This document shows, in pieces, positions 45,101 to 53,790 of a stretch of 64,000 bases of DNA. Made by a program: the position numbers and the translations under genes. Under the pieces are notes generated by a model. The model saw nothing but the letters and a program-made list of their open reading frames with translations. It did not search any database and was not told the DNA's origin. Source of the DNA: Halisarca cf. caerulea (lineage: Eukaryota; Porifera; Demospongiae; Chondrillida; Halisarcidae); contig CAUJGJ010000195.1 in NCBI GenBank assembly GCA_963170055.1, forward strand, positions 129,001 through 193,000. Direction: 5' to 3'. The stretch's first letter is position 1; each line of letters starts with the position of its first letter.

Positions 45101-45420
45101 TCGGTATTAGCACCAGCATATCCAACACTACACAAACACGCCCACAGCACTTCAGAAACTTCATGTGTGTCCACTGGGAATGTGCGTGGTGCTAGTGCCA
45201 AATATCGGTATTAGCACCAGCATATCCAACAATACACGAATACGCCCACAGCTCTTAAAAATCCTCATGTGTGTCCACTGGGAATGTATGTGGTGGTAGT
45301 GTGAAATATTGGCATTAGAACCAGCATATCCAACACTACACAAATACGCCCACAGCGCTTCACAACCTTCATGTGTGTCTACTTGGAATGTGCGTGGTGC
45401 TAGTACCAAATATTGGTATT
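39170..45420 (+). repeat. Higher-order repeat: 25 units less 1 bp (2,599 bp), with a further partial copy
   Basis: Markers at 39,235, 39,968, 40,378 and 40,694 recur at 41,834, 42,567, 42,977 and 43,293, offset 2,599 bp (25 x 104 minus 1). The missing base is a single A lost from the ACACAAATACG segment near 39,515, seen again near 42,120 and 45,447. A longer partial relationship (5,822 bp = 56 units minus 2 bp) links 38,863 with 44,685. Units here (AAATATCGG, CCTCACGTG, GTATGTGGTGGTAG) are more diverged than in the left part. Confidence 0.82.
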
Positions 45421-46140
45421 AGCACCAGCATATACAACACTACACAATACGCCCACATCACTTCACAAACTTCATGTGTGTCCACTGGGTATGTGCGTGG
45501 TGCTAGTTCCAAGTTTTGGTATTAGCACCAGTATATCCAGCAATACACAAATACGCCCACAACATTTTAAAAACTTCATGTGTGTCCATTGCGAAAGTGC
45601 GTGGTGCTAGTGCCAAATTTTTGTATTAGCACCAGCATATACAACACAGCACAAAAACGCCCACAGCACTTCAGAAACTTCTTGTGTGTCCACTGGCATT
45701 GTTCGTGGTGCTAGTACCAAATAATGCTATTAGAACCAGCATATCCAACACTACACAAATACGCTCACTGCACTTCAGAAACTTCATCTGTGTCCACTGG
45801 GAATGTGCGTGGTGCTAGTGCCAAATATTGGTATTAACACCAGCATATCCAACACTGCACAAAAACGCCCATAGCACTTCAGAACCTTCAGGTGTGTCAA
45901 TTGGGAATGTGCGTAGTGCTAGTACCAAATATTGGTATTAGCACCAGCATATCCAACACTACACAAATAAGCCCATAGATTTTGAGAAACTTCATGTGTG
46001 TCCACTGGGGATGTGAGTGGTGCTAGTGCGAAATTATGGCTTTAGCAACAACATATCCAACACTATACAAATACGCCCACAGCAGTTGAAAAACTTCATG
46101 TGTGTCCACTGGGAATGTGCGTGGTGCTAGTACCAAATAA
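45420..46140 (+). repeat. Diverged edge units of the 104-bp array
   Basis: Seven or so units with many private substitutions, such as CGCTCACTGCAC, TCAATTGGGAATG, GCCCATAGATTTTGAG and AAATTATGGCTTTAGCAACAAC. Decay towards an array edge is normal for satellites. These private variants allow the units at 45,730-46,020 to be matched to reverse-oriented units at 47,160-47,460. Confidence 0.85.
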
Positions 46141-46141
46141 T

Positions 46142-46181
46142 GGTTAAGGTTAGGGTTAGGGTTAGCTTTAGGGTTGTGGTT
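46142..46181 (+). repeat. Interstitial telomere-like tract (TTAGGG-type)
   Basis: The sequence runs GGTTAAGG, TTAGGGTTAGGG, TTAGC, TTTAGGG, TTGTGG, i.e. about six degenerate TTAGGG units directly abutting a truncated 104-bp unit. Short and imperfect, so interstitial rather than a true chromosome end. Confidence 0.8.
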
Positions 46182-46182
46182 A

Positions 46183-46478
46183 CACCATACAACATCAAAA
46201 AAAACATACAACATCATACAACATCATACAATAGCATACAACATCATACAACAGCATACAACACCATACAACACCATACAACACTACACACCATCTAACC
46301 CTATACACCACCATACAACACCATACAACCATACACACCATATAACCCTATGCAGCGCCATACAACACCATACAACACTATACAACACCATACAACACCA
46401 TACAACAAAATACAACACCATACAACACCATACAATGCCATACAACACCATACAGCACAATACAACATAATACACCCT
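46183..46478 (+). repeat. 10-bp minisatellite (CACCATACAA type)
   Basis: About 29 imperfect copies of a 10-bp unit, mostly CACCATACAA with CATCATACAA and CACTATACAA variants. The reverse complement of this tract is at 48,183-48,425. Confidence 0.9.
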
Positions 46479-46502
46479 AGCCAAGAATCCTGTATGCAAA
46501 CC

Positions 46503-46542
46503 TGGTGTGTATGTGTGTGTGTATGTGTGTGTGTGTGTGTGT

Positions 46543-46587
<45 letters not shown>

Positions 46588-46645
46588 TGTGTGCATGTGT
46601 ACTGTATTTGTCTATGTATATGTGTGTGTGTGTGTGCGCACATAT
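46503..46645 (+). repeat. GT microsatellite
   Basis: A (GT)n tract with scattered A and C interruptions (TGTATG, TGTTTG, TGCATG), sitting in the left arm of the inverted repeat. Open frames across it are low-complexity and not coding. Confidence 0.95.
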
Positions 46646-46664
46646 CGGCAATTCTGATGATGTT

Positions 46665-46968
46665 ATCAGTACCAAATAATGGATTTAGCAACAACATATC
46701 CAATATTATACAAATACTCAAACAGCAGTTCAGAAACTTTATGTGTGTCCACTGGTAATGTGTGTGGTGCTAGTACCAAATAACGGTTTTTGCAACAACA
46801 TACCCAACACTACACAAATACACCCACAGCATTTCAGAAACTTCATGTGTGTCCACTGGGAATGTGCGTGGTGCCAGTGCCAAATATTGGTATTAGCACC
46901 AGTATATCCAGCAATACACAAATACGCCCACAGCACTTCGGAAACTTAATGTCTTTCCACTGGGAACA
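46665..46968 (+). repeat. Diverged 104-bp units, left arm
   Basis: Three units in + orientation with private variants (TTTAGCAACAACATATCC, CTCAAACAGCAGTTC, CTAGTACCAAATAACGG). The last is broken after CCACTGGGAA at about 46,968, where the orientation of the satellite changes. Confidence 0.9.
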
Positions 46969-46989
46969 TTATTCAAATATTCTCAGTGA

Positions 46990-48005
46990 ACACACATGAA
47001 GTTTCTGAAGTGCTGTGGGCGTATTTGTGTGGTGTTGTATATGCTGTTGCTAATACCAATATATTGCACTAGAACCACGCACATTCCCAGTGGACACACA
47101 TGAAGTTTCTGAAGGTCTGTGGGCGTGTTTGCGTAGTGTTAGATATTCTGGTGCTAATAGAAAAATTGGGCACTAGCACCACGCACATCCCCAGTGGACA
47201 CACAAGAAGTTTCTCAAGATCTATGGGCTTATTTGTGTAGTGTTGGATATGCTGGTGCTAATACCAATATTTGGTACTAGCACCACGCACATTCCCAATT
47301 GACACACCTGAATTTTCTGAAGTGCTATAGGCGTTTTTGTGCAGTGTTGGATATGCTGGTGTTAATACCAATATTTGGCACTAGCACCACGCACATTCCC
47401 AGTGGACACACATGAAGTTTCTGAAGTGCAGTGAGCGTATTTGTGTAGTGTTGAATATGCTGGTGTTAATACCAATATTTGACACTAGCACCACGCACAT
47501 TCACGGTGGACACACATGAAGTTTCTGAAGATTTGTGGGCGTATTTGTGTAGTGTTGGATATACTGGTGCTAATACCAATATTTGGTAGTAGCACCACGC
47601 GCAATCCCAATTGACACACCTGAAGTTTCTGAAGTTCTGTGGGCGTATTTGTGTATTGCTGGATATACTGGTGCTAATACCAAAATTTGGCACTAGCACC
47701 ACGCACATTCCCAGTGGACACACATGAAGTTTCCGAAGTGCTGTGGGCGTATTTGTGTAGTGCTGGATATACTGGTACTAATACCAATATTTGGCACTGG
47801 CACCACGCACATTCCCAGTGGACACACATGAAGTTTCTGAAATGCTGTGGGTGTATTTGTGTAGTGTTGGGTATGTTGTTGCAAAAACCATTATTTGGTA
47901 CTAGCACCACACACATTACCAGTGGACACACATGAAGTTTCTGAACTGCTGTTTGAGTATTTGTATAATATTGGATATGTTGTTGCTAAATCCATTATTT
48001 GGTAC
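46990..48005 (-). repeat. 104-bp units in reverse orientation
   Basis: About ten diverged units, reading CACACATGAAGTTTCTGAAG on the + strand, i.e. the reverse complement of the main array. Units 47,160-47,460 are inverted copies of 45,730-46,020, and 47,700-48,005 are inverted copies of 46,665-46,968. The 22-bp stretch between the last + unit and the first reverse unit (46,968-46,989) belongs to neither orientation. Confidence 0.92.
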
Positions 48006-48031
48006 TGATAGCATCATCAGAATTGCCGATA

Positions 48032-48086
48032 TGTGCGCACACACACACACACATATACATAGACAAATACAGTACACATGCACACA

Positions 48087-48137
<51 letters not shown>

Positions 48138-48150
48138 ACACACATACACA
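48032..48150 (+). repeat. CA microsatellite
   Basis: A (CA)n tract with a few T interruptions, the right-arm counterpart of the GT tract at 46,503-46,645. Confidence 0.95.
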
Positions 48151-48182
48151 CCAGGTTTGCATACAGGATTCTTGGCTAGGGT

Positions 48183-48425
48183 GTATTATGTTGTATTGTG
48201 TTGTATGGTGTTGTATGGTGTTGTATGGTGTTCTATTGCGCTGTATAGGGTTATATAGTGTGTAGGGTTGTATGGCATTGTATGGTGTTGTATGGTGTTG
48301 TATTTTGTTGTATGGTGTTGTATGGTGTTGTATAGTGTTGTATGGTGTTGTATGCTGTTGTATGATGTTGTATGGTATTGTATGATGTTGTATGATGTTG
48401 TATGTTTTTTTTTGATGTTGTATGG
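48183..48425 (+). repeat. 10-bp minisatellite (TTGTATGGTG type)
   Basis: About 24 imperfect copies of the reverse complement of the 46,183-46,478 minisatellite, interrupted near 48,405 by a T8 run that mirrors the A8 run at about 46,197. Confidence 0.9.
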
Positions 48426-48428
48426 TGT

Positions 48429-48470
48429 AACCGCAACCCTAACGCTAACCCTAACCCAAACCTTAACCAT
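48429..48470 (-). repeat. Interstitial telomere-like tract (CCCTAA-type)
   Basis: Reads AACCGCAACCCTAACGC, TAACCCTAACCC, AAACCTTAACC, the inverted counterpart of 46,142-46,181, and again directly abuts a 104-bp unit. Confidence 0.8.
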
Positions 48471-48607
48471 TATTTGGTACTAGCACCATGCACATTCCCA
48501 GTGGACACACATGAAGTTTTTCAACTGCTGTGGGCGTATTTGTATAGTGTTGGATATGTTGTTGCTAAATCCATTATTTGGTACTGATAACATCGTCACT
48601 ATTGCCG
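48471..48607 (-). repeat. Last reverse 104-bp unit and boundary module
   Basis: One unit with the TTTTTCAACTGCTG variant, then TTGTTGCTAAATCC and the segment TTTGGTACTGATAACATCGTC...GCCGATATG. The same boundary segment ends the satellite next to the GT/CA tracts at 46,645-46,680 and 47,995-48,035. Here it joins the 63-bp array instead. Confidence 0.8.
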
Positions 48608-51280
48608 ATATGAAAATTTTCACCTCAGGATGTGTTCCTTTAGTTGCGGGAAGCCTAGTGGTGGCGTGGGAAATGAAAATTTTCATCTCAGGATTTGTTC
48701 CCTTTTAATGCGGGAAGCCATGTGGAGGCATAGGAAATGAAAATTTTCTCCTGAGGAAGTGTTCCCTTTGATGCGGGAAGCCTTGTGGTTGTGTGGGAAA
48801 TGAAAATTTTAACCTCAGGTTGTGTTCCCTTTGATGCGTGAAGCCATGTGGTGACGTGGGAAATGAAAATTTTCATCTGAGGAAGTGTTCCCTTTGATGC
48901 AGGTAGCCTTGTGGTTGTGTGGGAAATGAAAATTTTCACCTCAGGAAGTGTTCCATTTGATGCTGGAAGCTCACGATATTTTCCCTTTGAAGCGGGAAGC
49001 CATTTGGTGGCGTGGGAAATGAAAATTTACACCTGAGGAAGTGTTCCCTTTCATGCGGGAAGCCATGTGGTGGCGTGGGAAATGAAAATTTTAACCGCAG
49101 GATGTGTTCCCTTTGATGCGGGAAGCCTTGTGCTGGCATGGGAAATGAAAATTTTCACCTCAGGAAGTGTTCTCTTTGATGCGGGAAGCCGCGTGGTGAC
49201 GTGGGAAATTTAAATTTTCACCTGAGGAAGTGTTCCCTTTGATGCGGGAAGCCTTGTGGTGGCGTGGGAAATGAAAATTTTCACCTCAGGAAGTGTTCCC
49301 ATTGATGCGGGAAGCCTTGTGTTGGCGTGGGAAATGAAAATTTAACCTCAGGATGTGTTCCCTTTGATGCAGGAAGCCATGTGGTGACGTGGGAAATGAA
49401 AATTTTCATCTGAGGAAGTGTTCCCTTTGATGCGGGAAGCCTTGTGGTTGTGTGGGAAATGAAATTTTGCACCTCAGGAAGTGTTCCCTTTGATGCTGGA
49501 AACCATGTGGTGGCGTGGGAAATGAAAATTTTAACCTCACGATATTTTCCCTTTGAAGCGGGAAGCCATTTAGTGGCGTGGGAAATGAAAATTTACACCT
49601 GAGGAAGTTTTCCCTTTCATGCAGGAAGCCATGTGGTGGCGTGGGAAATGAAAATTTTAACCGCAGGATGTGTTCCCTTTGATGCGGGAAGTCTTGTGCT
49701 GGCATGGGAAATGAAAATTTTCACCTCAGGAAGTGTTCTCTTTGATGCGGGAAGCCGTGTGGTGACGTGGGAAATTTAAATTTTCACCTGAGGAAGTGTT
49801 CTCTTTGATGCGGGAAGCCGTGTGGTGACGTGGGAAATTTAAATTTTCACCTGAGGAATTGTTCCCTTTGATGCGGGAAGCCTTGTGGTGGCGTGGGAAA
49901 TGAAAATTTTCACCTGAGGAAGTGTTCCCTTTGATGCGGGAAGCCTTGTGTTGGCGTGGGAAATGAAAATTTTAACCTCAGGATGTGTTCCCTTTGATGC
50001 ATGAAGCCATGTGGTGACGTGGGAAATGAAAATTTTCATCTGAGGAAGTGTTCCCTTTGATGCGGGAAGCCTTGTGGTTGTGGGAAATGAAAATTTTAAC
50101 CTCAGGATGTGTTCCCTTTGATGTGTGAAGCCATGTGGTGACGTGGGAAATGAAAATTTTAACCTCAGGATGTGTTCCCTTTGATGCGTGAAGCCATGTG
50201 GTGACGTGGGAAATGAAAATTTTCATCTGAGGAAGTGTTCCCTTTGATGCGGGAAGCCTTGTGGTGACGTGGGAAATGAAAATTTTAACCTCAGGATGTG
50301 TTCCCTTTGATGTGTGAAGCCATGTGGTGACGTGGGAAATGAAAATTTTCATCTGAGGAAGTGTTCCCTTTGATGCGGGAAGCCTTGTGGTGGCGTGGGA
50401 AATGAAAATTTTCACCTGAGGAAGTGTTCCCTTTGATGCGTGAAACCATGTGGTGACATGGGAAATGAAAATTTTCACCTGAGGAAGTGTTCCCTTTGTT
50501 GCGGGAAGCCATGTGGTGGCGTGGGAAATGAAAATTTTAACCTCAGGATGTGTTCTCTTTGATGCGGGAAGCCATGTGGTTAGGTGGGAAATGAAAATTT
50601 TCACCTCAGGATGTGTTCCTTTTGATGCGGGAAGCCTTGTGGTTGCGTGGAAAATGAAAATTTTCACCTCAGGAAGTGTTCCCTTTGATGCGGGAAGCCA
50701 TGTGGTGGCGTGGGAAATGTAAATTTTCACCTCACTATGTGTTCTCTTTGATGCGGGAAGCCATTTGGAGGCGTGGAAAATTGAATATTTCACCTCAGGA
50801 AGTCTTCTTTAAATACAGGAAGTGTTTCCTTTGATGTGGGAATTCATCTGGAGTTGTTGAAAATTGAAATGTTCACCACAATAAGTGTTAACTTTGATGT
50901 GGGAAGCCACATGGAGGCATGGGAAATTGAAACTTTCATCAAGGAAGTGTTCCCTTTCATGCGGGAAACCATGTGGAGGAGTGGGATAGTGAAATTTTTA
51001 TCACAGGAAGTGTTCCCTTTGATGCGGGAAGCCATGTTCTTAAGTGGGAAATTGAAATTTTTTAAAGGAAGTTTTTCTTTATGCAGGAAGCTATTTTGCA
51101 TGTCGGAAATTGAAATTTTCATCACAGGAAGTTGTTCCTTTGATGCGGGTAGCCATATGGTCAAATCACAAATTGAAATCTTTTCCACAGTAAGTATTCA
51201 CCTTGGTGCGGGAAGCCATGTGGCCACATCAGAACTTGAAAATTTTTTTCACAGGAAGTGTTTTATTTGATGCAGGAAGC
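48608..51280 (+). repeat. 63-bp tandem satellite array (about 42 units)
   Basis: The unit carries GAAAATTTTCACCTCAGGAA, GTGTTCCCTTTGATGCGGGA and AGCCATGTGGTGGCGTGGGA. Period 63 is a multiple of 3, so one frame on each strand stays open over many units, giving a long minus-strand ORF at 49,978-50,793 of 21-residue repeats. Each unit contains the palindrome GAAAATTTTC. Units are well conserved to about 50,760 and then decay up to the GT tract. A 9-unit higher-order period is visible: the segment at about 49,020-49,230 recurs at about 49,585-49,795. The array has substitutions at all codon positions and several length changes (for example a 4-bp loss near 50,080), which argues against a coding role. 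Confidence 0.95.
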
Positions 51281-51283
<3 letters not shown>

Positions 51284-51337
<54 letters not shown>

Positions 51338-51380
51338 ATGTGTGCGTGTGTTGTGTGTGTTGTGTGGGTGTGGGTGCAAG
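51284..51380 (+). repeat. GT microsatellite
   Basis: A (GT)n tract of about 27 pure repeats, then TGTGT/GTGTTG variants, directly following the last 63-bp unit. Confidence 0.95.
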
Positions 51381-51845
51381 TGTACACATGGCTCATATTT
51401 TGCATATTATGTTTGCATTAAATACAACTGTAAAATGTTTATGTTGTCAATATGTATATACCCTACAATACACTTTGCTACAGTACAATGTCTTCTTTTG
51501 GCCAATTGTGTATACATCACTTTCACCTAAACTATTTACAGTGACAATCACTAGGTGGGACTGTGTAGTATGTAGATACATGTGGGCATGTGGGTGGGGT
51601 CAAACAATATATGGCAAATGCTTACTGAGAGCATTTCCATTGTTTCAGCCATTTTGCCATTTCTGCTGTTTCCGCCGTTTCTCCTTGCCCCTTATCAAAG
51701 TAACATGGCAGTTGCAGAGTTCCTGCACAAATAATTTCTCATAAGCACCTTACAGTCCCAAGCTCTAATAGCATTGCCTAGCCTAAACAGATGGTAAACA
51801 GTTCATCAAAATCATACCTCCACTGAACCCCCAGCCATGCAATCC
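51381..51845. other. Non-repetitive spacer, no gene seen
   Basis: AT-rich unique sequence between the satellites and the CCCH gene. A 50-codon plus-strand frame crosses it but has no recognisable motif and starts inside the GT tract. No RNA gene or element end was recognised. Confidence 0.5.
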
Positions 51846-51852
51846 ATGCACA

Positions 51853-51860
51853 TATTTAAA
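51853..51860 (+). promoter_or_regulatory. Possible TATA box of the CCCH gene
   Basis: TATTTAAA lies 48 bp before the proposed start codon at 51,908. Position about -30 would put transcription start near the GCATTCAG at 51,883. Weak evidence by itself; supported only by position. Confidence 0.35.
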
Positions 51861-51907
51861 GCTGGACAGCTAAGTGGCCATAGCATTCAGAGTATTGTAG
51901 TCTAAGG

Positions 51908-52376
51908 ATGTCTGGCAAGGGTTTTCAGTTTGTTAATAATTATTTTGACAAAGCTAGCAAGCCTAAACAGCAAAGTAAGTACACCTCGCATTTCAAATGT
52001 TCTGGTATTATGTATGTACATTTATGATGTTTGGCCCTTTCCGATAGAAAAGTCTACTAACACTAAATTGTGTAAATTCTTTAACATCACAAATGGGTGT
52101 AAGAAGAAGCACAGATGTAACTTTCTGCACCTCAACAGAAAGGAGCTAAAGCACATAGTAAGCTTGTGTATGGTAAAGCCTATTATATACAACTGAATAC
52201 TACCCTTGTAGGTGGAAAGTGCACAAGCGCAGGAGGATAGTCACTCAGTGTCTAGCAACAAGACAGCCACAACTCCTGCGATCCCCATGCAGCACATCAC
52301 CCCAGATGCCAGCCACAATCCCTCAGTCATCAGCACGTACCTCCTCCACACCATGCACAGCCACTACCATTCATGA
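51908..52376 (+). CDS. Small CCCH zinc-finger protein, three coding exons
   Basis: Proposed exons are 51,908-51,974, 52,048-52,157 and 52,212-52,376 (TGA at 52,374), giving 113 residues. The introns (73 and 54 bp) are GTAAGT...GATAG and GTAAGC...TTGTAG, and the reading phase is kept across both. Exon 1 starts MSGKGFQFVNNYF. Exon 2 encodes a CCCH finger with exact C-x8-C-x5-C-x3-H spacing in a Lys-rich context, the type seen in RNA-binding proteins such as tristetraprolin and U2AF35 relatives. Exon 3 is Ser/Thr/His-rich without a known domain and is the least certain part; another frame through it is also open. The finger is directly visible; RNA binding is a family inference, and no close relative is named. 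A TATA-like site lies upstream. Confidence 0.6.
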
Positions 52377-53018
52377 CACACTCTCCACCTATGCCACCAT
52401 AATATTATTCTACAGTACCCACACCATGCTGCACAACCAGACACACATGCACCACTACCCACTGCACACACAGCAAGCACCACCACAGCACAGAAGAACA
52501 TCAGAACAACACACAGATACACACCCAGACTTATAGCTAGGAGATCACTACACGCACAGAAGTAACTACATGGTCATAATGATGCATATTTTAGCTAAAA
52601 CGTTTCATTTTACTCTTGTAACTTGACAATTATAATAATTTACCAATAGATAATTATTAATTTTGCTGTTTTTGTTCTGTTGGGGTAGGCATACTGTTGA
52701 ATGTGACTGACAAAATGGCAGCTAGGCATAACTGTGTGTTGAGCTACCCCTCAAAACTTGCAAACTATCATGTACCCAGAGAGCTGCACTTTAATGTTCC
52801 TTTCACTACACTTGAGATTATTATAATCATGTACGTACGTATATGTTTGTAATAGCCTAAGTATTCGTTCATTAATTGACTCCAAAGTTTCATCAGCCAT
52901 TCTCAAAGGTATAGGTTCTGGAAAACAATTCTACATAAATTCTATACTTCTTGTCAAAGGAAATTTTTGTGAAACTTGGTGTGACAAATTGATTTAGAGA
53001 ATATGCAGTAAGCCTGTA
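52377..53018. other. Spacer after the CCCH gene, no gene seen
   Basis: AT-rich unique DNA. The first 160 bp are CAC/ACA-rich and keep an alternative frame open (to 52,536) that could be the real 3' exon if a different acceptor is used. Nothing else was recognised. Confidence 0.4.
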
Positions 53019-53354
53019 ATGGATGTACTTAACAAAAATACAAGTTATCTTGCAGAGTTTGTCACGCATTGCTGCATTGCCCTCATGTGGAGTCCTAGCA
53101 TTGTTTTGGGTGTGGCGCACCAACCAGCTACTGAGCAAGTGAACCAACTACTGTACATGGGAACTACCCATTGTAAATACCATGCAATCAATCTCAGTCT
53201 GAATACTAGTGAAATATATTTCAATTTAACAACTGAGTATATCAATCAAATGCATAATATTCTAGCATATATACACAACCTAACAAGTAGAGTTTGTGAA
53301 TATATAAAACACAAAGTATTAGAGAACCAACCAAATAGTGTCATAATATGTTAA
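53019..53354 (+). CDS. Unrecognised ORF or exon, 111 codons
   Basis: The frame is open from an ATG at 53,019 to a stop at 53,354. A plausible splice acceptor, TTATCTTGCAG, ends near 53,055, so the coding part may be an internal or terminal exon starting with EFVTHCCIALMWSP. Composition (Cys-Cys, Trp, many hydrophobics, then Asn-rich) resembles protein in the first half and AT-driven ORF in the second. No family is assigned. It could also be a chance ORF in AT-rich DNA. Confidence 0.25.
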   Translation: MDVLNKNTSYLAEFVTHCCIALMWSPSIVLGVAHQPATEQVNQLLYMGTTHCKYHAINLSLNTSEIYFNLTTEYINQMHNILAYIHNLTSRVCEYIKHKVLENQPNSVIIC

Positions 53355-53604
53355 ATTAAATGCTAGCTATGTAATTGTCAACACGCAGTATAGCTATAAA
53401 TAGCAGTCATTCTCGTACCTCTCTTTGCCACACGACTATCTTGTGTGCCCAGGGCATCCGACGAGGACGGGGAGGTACATCATGCCCCAAAAATTTAGCC
53501 AGGCTGCGACAAGTCTACCGTCAGACCAGTTGCATCTGTGGAATCATCAGAAGGGGATCCAGACTAGACATCACTGGGAGGTGCCACTTTGAACAGATCA
53601 ATTG

Positions 53605-53712
53605 ATGGACAGGGTGGACTGGCTACTCGAGCGGGCAAGACTTCGGGGCTGTGGAACCATTACATCCTACACAACGAGTACCACGGGCGCCAATCAGCTG
53701 CTGGACACCTAA
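53605..53712 (+). CDS. Short ORF, first copy of a duplicated exon-like motif
   Basis: A 35-codon frame starting MDRVDWLLERARLRG, followed by CGTITSYTTSTTGANQ. It is a diverged copy of the N-terminal part of the ORF at 53,791, sharing LLER, G-x-GTITSYT-x-STT at matching spacing. Two copies about 200 bp apart that keep the same frame suggest tandem-duplicated exons or short genes. Function unknown. Confidence 0.3.
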   Translation: MDRVDWLLERARLRGCGTITSYTTSTTGANQLLDT

Positions 53713-53790
53713 ACACTGACACTACTCAGACTAGTCCAAGCACCACAATGCACCAGATTCAGGTCGTCTTGGTAGGACAGGTCCAGCAAC

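Larger units (their letters stand above)
1..46140 (+). repeat. 104-bp tandem satellite array (about 440 units)
   Basis: Head-to-tail copies of a 104-bp unit fill the left 72% of the window and run off its left edge. Landmarks in each unit are TCATGTGTGTCCACTGGGAA, GTGCGTGGTGCTAGTGCC, ATATTGGTATTAGCACCAGC and ACACAAATACGCCCACAGCA. Units differ mostly by single substitutions that define subtypes (for example AGCAACAGC, GCTATTTCC, GTATTTAAG, TACTAGC). Because 104 is not a multiple of 3, reading frames shift from unit to unit and stop after about 82-85 codons, so this is not coding. Units become clearly diverged from about 45,420 to 46,140, as expected at the edge of a homogenised array. No transposon genes interrupt it. 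Whether it is centromeric, subtelomeric or other heterochromatin cannot be told from sequence alone. Confidence 0.98.
46023..48607. repeat. Compound inverted repeat (arms about 900-950 bp)
   Basis: The left arm 46,023-46,968 is the reverse complement, with length variation, of 48,607-47,700. In order, each arm holds: a 104-bp unit with the CAGTTGAAAAACTTC variant, a TTAGGG-like tract, a CATACAACAC minisatellite, a stretch with CCTAGCCAAGAATCCTGTATG, a GT/CA tract, a CGGCAATTCTGATGATG segment, and two diverged 104-bp units. About 730 bp of spacer (46,968-47,700) carries further minus-oriented 104-bp units. Arm lengths differ mainly in the simple-repeat tracts. Confidence 0.9.

Noticed and set aside
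1..45610. Dozens of 64-148-codon ORFs on both strands of the 104-bp array
   Set aside because: They repeat with the satellite, shift frame every unit because 104 is not a multiple of 3, and end at stops fixed in the repeat. No splice, start or codon signal supports them.
1..46140. CRISPR-like array
   Set aside because: The whole 104-bp unit is conserved with no unique spacers, and the context is eukaryotic.
1..46140. CENP-B box as proof of a centromere
   Set aside because: I looked for a TTCG..A..CGGG-type motif in the unit and saw none. Centromere identity cannot be claimed from sequence.
46174..46721. His/Thr- or Cys/Val-rich ORFs over the GT/CA tracts and the 10-bp minisatellite
   Set aside because: They are simple-repeat translations on both strands and are duplicated in the inverted arm.
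46142..48470. True chromosome end
   Set aside because: The TTAGGG-like tracts are short, degenerate, and flanked by other DNA on both sides, so they are interstitial.
49978..50793. 271-codon minus-strand ORF as a real protein gene
   Set aside because: Openness follows from the 63-bp period. Units vary at all codon positions and nearby units have length changes. Kept only as a finding.
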